Positions 14,486-17,107 of a DNA stretch of 17,107 nt are shown here, in pieces. Every line of letters begins with the position of its first letter. Position 1 is the first letter of the stretch. The translations under genes and the position numbers were made by a program. A model generated the notes under the pieces. The model did no database searches. It was given only the letters and a program-made list of their open reading frames with translations, and was not told the origin of the DNA. Origin of the DNA: Acidimicrobium sp. UBA3029 (lineage in GTDB: Bacteria; Actinomycetota; Acidimicrobiia; Acidimicrobiales; Ilumatobacteraceae); assembly GCA_002367695.1 (NCBI GenBank), contig DFDK01000013.1:1-17107 (forward strand). Reading direction: 5' to 3'.

Positions 14486-15411
14486 GCACTACATTGTCAA
14501 ACTCCCGCACTGCCGTTTTATTGATGGCCTATGGCACTCCGCGAAGTACGCAAGAGATACTTCCTTATTACACCGATATTCGACGTGGCCGCGCACCAAC
14601 CGAAGAACAACTTGCTGACTTGGTTGCTCGCTACGACGCAATTGGAGGCATCTCCCCATTGGCTGCGCGCACCGAAGCGCAACGAGATGCACTTCAACAA
14701 GCGCTGGATGGTCTCAAGCCCGGCCAATTTCATGTGCAGTTGGGTCTCAAACATGCTGCGCCAATGATCGAGACAGCAGTGGACGATTTGGCACAACAGG
14801 GCTTCACCAAAATCGTTGCGCTCGTGCTTGCACCGCACTTTTCTTCATATTCAATTGGACAATACGTTGGTCGTGCCGCTGAGGCAGCAAAGCCTCACGG
14901 AGTGGAAGTAATCGGTATTAATTCATGGGCCATTGAGCCTGCCTTTGTCGACTTCATTGCTGCCGACATGAAACGAAAGTTGGCTGTAATGCCAACTCGC
15001 ACTCGTGTGTTGTTTACAGCGCACTCCCTGCCACAGCGAATTATCGATGGAGGCGACCCATACCCAACAGAGTTGCACGCAACAGCAACTGCCGTAGCCG
15101 AACAACTTGGTCTTGTTGAGCATTCGAACTGGGACATTGCTTGGCAATCTGCCGGGAGAACCCCAGAGCCATGGATTGGTCCAGACATTTTGCTTGCCAT
15201 CGACGACATTGCTGCACAGCGCAGCGCAGACGGCGTATTGGTGAGTGCGGTTGGATTTGTGGCTGATCACTTAGAGGTGTTGTACGACCTCGATATCGAA
15301 GCAGCACGACATGCAGACAAGCTTGGGCTGAGCTTCAGCCGCACTGCTTGTGTGAATGATGATTCAACAGTGATGAGCGCACTTGCGCAACGTGTTGTGA
15401 GCGCATCGTAA
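14482..15411 (+). CDS. hemH: Coproporphyrin III ferrochelatase (HemH/CpfC)
   Basis: Inserts ferrous iron into a porphyrin; in Gram-positive bacteria the substrate is coproporphyrin III. The 309-residue protein carries MAYGTP with Tyr17 in place of the residue usual in protoporphyrin enzymes, GGISPLAARTE, the catalytic FTAHSLP His181, GGDPYPTE, and GFVADHLEVLYDLD with E265, matching the Bacillus CpfC pattern. The C-terminal cysteine cluster that binds a 2Fe-2S centre in many actinobacterial ferrochelatases is not seen; only one cysteine (C290) lies near the end. It starts with GTG at 14482, 4 bp inside hemE, and hemY follows after 11 bp. There is no membrane segment. Confidence 0.95.
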   Translation: MSTTLSNSRTAVLLMAYGTPRSTQEILPYYTDIRRGRAPTEEQLADLVARYDAIGGISPLAARTEAQRDALQQALDGLKPGQFHVQLGLKHAAPMIETAVDDLAQQGFTKIVALVLAPHFSSYSIGQYVGRAAEAAKPHGVEVIGINSWAIEPAFVDFIAADMKRKLAVMPTRTRVLFTAHSLPQRIIDGGDPYPTELHATATAVAEQLGLVEHSNWDIAWQSAGRTPEPWIGPDILLAIDDIAAQRSADGVLVSAVGFVADHLEVLYDLDIEAARHADKLGLSFSRTACVNDDSTVMSALAQRVVSAS

Positions 15412-15422
15412 AGTCGATAGAT

Positions 15423-16835
15423 ATGTCAATCGACAACACGAACGTTGCTAAAAACTTCAGCGATCGGCACGTCGTTATTGTTGGTGCCGGCATAACTGGT
15501 CTTGCTGCCGCGCATCAATTACTGCAGCAACCACATCCACCGCGCGTCACCATCGTTGATGCCGCCGACCGCATTGGCGGCATTATTCAGGCATCACCAT
15601 TTGCCGGGCTCGACTCAGTCGACGAATCGGCCGATGCCTTTTTGACGCGTACTCCTTCAGCAATGAAACTCTGTGCGGCAGTCGGACTCGATCATCACCT
15701 CACTTCACCCGCTGCAAATCATGCCTACATCTGGAATACAAAAATGCACGCAATTCCCGCAGGCACCATGCTCGGTGTGCCGGGTTCGCACAAGGCAATC
15801 TGGAACACGCAGTTACTCACGACGTCTGGCAAATTGCGTGCATCTGGCGAGCGGTTTCTTCCCCGTTCGATAGGTCGATCAACCGATTCGTTAGGCACTG
15901 CAATTCGAAGTCGCTGTGGCAATGAAGTACTTGAGCGTCTAGTCGACCCGCTTGTTGGAAGCATCTATGCAACTGATACGGACAACTTCAGTGTGCAGGG
16001 CATGCCCCAAGTGGCCGAGCTCTTGGCACAGCCAACAAGCCTCATGCGCGCGGCCCGCGATGCAATGCAAAAGCGCACGAGTGGCGGACCAGTATTCGCA
16101 GCACCGATTACCGGCATGAGCACACTTACCCGCGCAGTGTGCGACCGAATTGTTGAAGATGGTGCGCGCGTGATTCTTTCTTCTCCGGTACGCAGCATCG
16201 AACCCAAAGATCGGTCGTATGTAGTGCATCTCGAAACCGAATCCCTGCAAGCAGACGCAGTTATTTTGGCCAGTCCTGCCCGTCACACTGCAGCACTCGT
16301 TGAGCAACTCAGCAGCGAAACTTCCAAGCAACTGCAGCAGTTCGAGCATGCATCGGTGATCATGATTGCACTGACAATTTCGCGCTCGCAGTGGCCGCAA
16401 CACCTCAATGGCACCGGCTATCTTGTGCCCAAACCGGCACAAACTGGTATTACTGCGGTTTCGTTTGGCTCCAACAAATGGGCTCATTGGAAAACTCTCA
16501 GCGACGAGATGATTCTGCGCGTTTCGCTGGGACGTGACGGTGCGCCAATGCACCACCTTGACGACAAGGCCTTGCTTGAAGTTGCACTACGCGATTTACG
16601 TCTACATCTTGGTTTCGATGCAGCCCCCACCAACATGCGATTCACGAGATGGATCGAATCGTTTCCCCAATATCGGCCAGGACATGCACACAAGGTCGAG
16701 ATACTCGACAAAGAATTACACGCATCTGCACCTGGCGTTGTGTTGGCTGGCGCAAGTTACCGAGGCATCGGTATTCCTGCATGTATCAATGATGGCCAAC
16801 GTGCAGCATCTCGCGCACTGAACATACTGGCCTGA
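15423..16835 (+). CDS. hemY: Coproporphyrinogen III oxidase, oxygen-dependent FAD type (HemY/CgoX)
   Basis: FAD flavoprotein that takes six electrons from a porphyrinogen. Next to hemE and a CpfC-type ferrochelatase it most likely acts on coproporphyrinogen III (CgoX) rather than protoporphyrinogen IX; sequence alone does not separate these. The 470 residues start with a dinucleotide-binding fold, VVIVGAGITGLAAA (17-30) and DAADRIGGI (46-54), then the substrate-domain segment SADAFLTR, RLVDPLVGSIYATD, and a C-terminal FAD motif GVVLAGASYRGIGIPACINDG. It starts at ATG 15423, 11 bp after hemH. The last enzyme of the route, ChdC/HemQ, is not in the window. Confidence 0.93.
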   Translation: MSIDNTNVAKNFSDRHVVIVGAGITGLAAAHQLLQQPHPPRVTIVDAADRIGGIIQASPFAGLDSVDESADAFLTRTPSAMKLCAAVGLDHHLTSPAANHAYIWNTKMHAIPAGTMLGVPGSHKAIWNTQLLTTSGKLRASGERFLPRSIGRSTDSLGTAIRSRCGNEVLERLVDPLVGSIYATDTDNFSVQGMPQVAELLAQPTSLMRAARDAMQKRTSGGPVFAAPITGMSTLTRAVCDRIVEDGARVILSSPVRSIEPKDRSYVVHLETESLQADAVILASPARHTAALVEQLSSETSKQLQQFEHASVIMIALTISRSQWPQHLNGTGYLVPKPAQTGITAVSFGSNKWAHWKTLSDEMILRVSLGRDGAPMHHLDDKALLEVALRDLRLHLGFDAAPTNMRFTRWIESFPQYRPGHAHKVEILDKELHASAPGVVLAGASYRGIGIPACINDGQRAASRALNILA

Positions 16836-16844
16836 TTTCATCTG

Positions 16845-17107
16845 ATGAAAAAGCAAACCCCTGTCGCAATCGTTGCGGGGTTGCTCGTTGCATTCAGCCT
16901 TCCACCGTGGGGTTGGTGGCCACTCGCTTATGTTGGCGTGACGCTGTTCGCGACGCACAAACCAAACAGCAATCGCGCTCGATTCGTGTTTGGCACAATG
17001 TTTGCACTCGCTTGGCTCGCACCGGGCATGGCTTGGATGTGGTTTCTTACAGCGCCGGGATACGTGCTTGCAGCATTACTGTTTTCGGCACTTCACGGCA
17101 TCGCAGC
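16845..17107 (+). CDS. lnt: Apolipoprotein N-acyltransferase, 5' part (cut by window end)
   Basis: Only the first 87 codons are present, open to the window end. They read as a membrane protein with a short basic N-terminus (MKKQTP), a first helix ending in SLPPWGWWPLAYVGVTLF (about 17-34), a basic cytosolic loop HKPNSNRARF, then FGTMFALAWLAPGMAWMWFL and a further helix. The PPWG-WPLAY pattern and the loop followed by FGTMFALAWL match the N-terminal helices of Lnt, which adds the third acyl chain to lipoproteins. The catalytic nitrilase-like domain lies outside, so function rests on the membrane part. It starts 9 nt after hemY, without a clear ribosome site. Confidence 0.75.
   Translation, partial: MKKQTPVAIVAGLLVAFSLPPWGWWPLAYVGVTLFATHKPNSNRARFVFGTMFALAWLAPGMAWMWFLTAPGYVLAALLFSALHGIA

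Noticed and set aside
15939..16556. 205-codon open frame opposite hemY
   Set aside because: It is antisense to strongly conserved hemY motifs, has a composition rich in Cys, His and Arg typical of shadow frames, and has no recognisable domain.

Overview
The window looks like chromosomal core DNA from an actinobacterium, most likely an Acidimicrobiia / Ilumatobacter-like aquatic lineage. This is an inference from gene content (Ino1-type inositol phosphate synthase, DUF3054 membrane protein, hemE-hemH-hemY block, Lgt plus Lnt, GatCAB), base composition near 50% GC by eye, many GTG starts, weak Shine-Dalgarno sequences and TANNNT hexamers placed just before start codons. No sequence search was run. 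Genes are tightly packed, no stretch over 150 bases lacks a gene, and I see no RNA genes, insertion sequences, CRISPR array or phage genes.

Left part (1-1961): the 3' part of inositol-3-phosphate synthase and a small DUF3054-type membrane protein run rightward. A vapBC-type toxin-antitoxin pair runs leftward, and the two units meet stop codon on stop codon. The antitoxin promoter carries two tandem 10-bp repeats filling the space upstream of its -10.

Middle (1962-9916), all leftward in transcription order: alpha-galactosidase (GH36), gatC, gatA, gatB, an FTR1/EfeU-type iron permease, then ilvD. The Gat genes are coupled by 4-bp start/stop overlaps. The iron permease has its own strong promoter (TTGACA, 18 bp, TAACAT, then 6 nt to the ATG), with a 15-of-19 match to the DtxR/IdeR iron box between and over the promoter elements. 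ilvD, which encodes an iron-sulfur enzyme, follows 24 bp downstream.

Right part (9915-17107): galT diverges from the alpha-galactosidase gene with start codons that overlap, and converges with lgt over 53 bp. lgt follows a carboxylesterase gene in a leftward pair. Rightward genes then follow: an HtpX-like M48 protease, hemE, hemH (coproporphyrin-type ferrochelatase), hemY/cgoX, and the first 87 codons of an Lnt-type apolipoprotein N-acyltransferase cut by the window end. hemE-hemH-hemY together make the middle and late steps of the coproporphyrin-dependent heme route. Lgt and Lnt are the first and last enzymes of lipoprotein maturation.

I found no clearly new multi-gene system. The most valuable signals are regulatory: the iron box on a leaderless efeU promoter feeding into ilvD, the helically phased vapBC operator, and the start-on-start arrangement of the alpha-galactosidase and galT genes.
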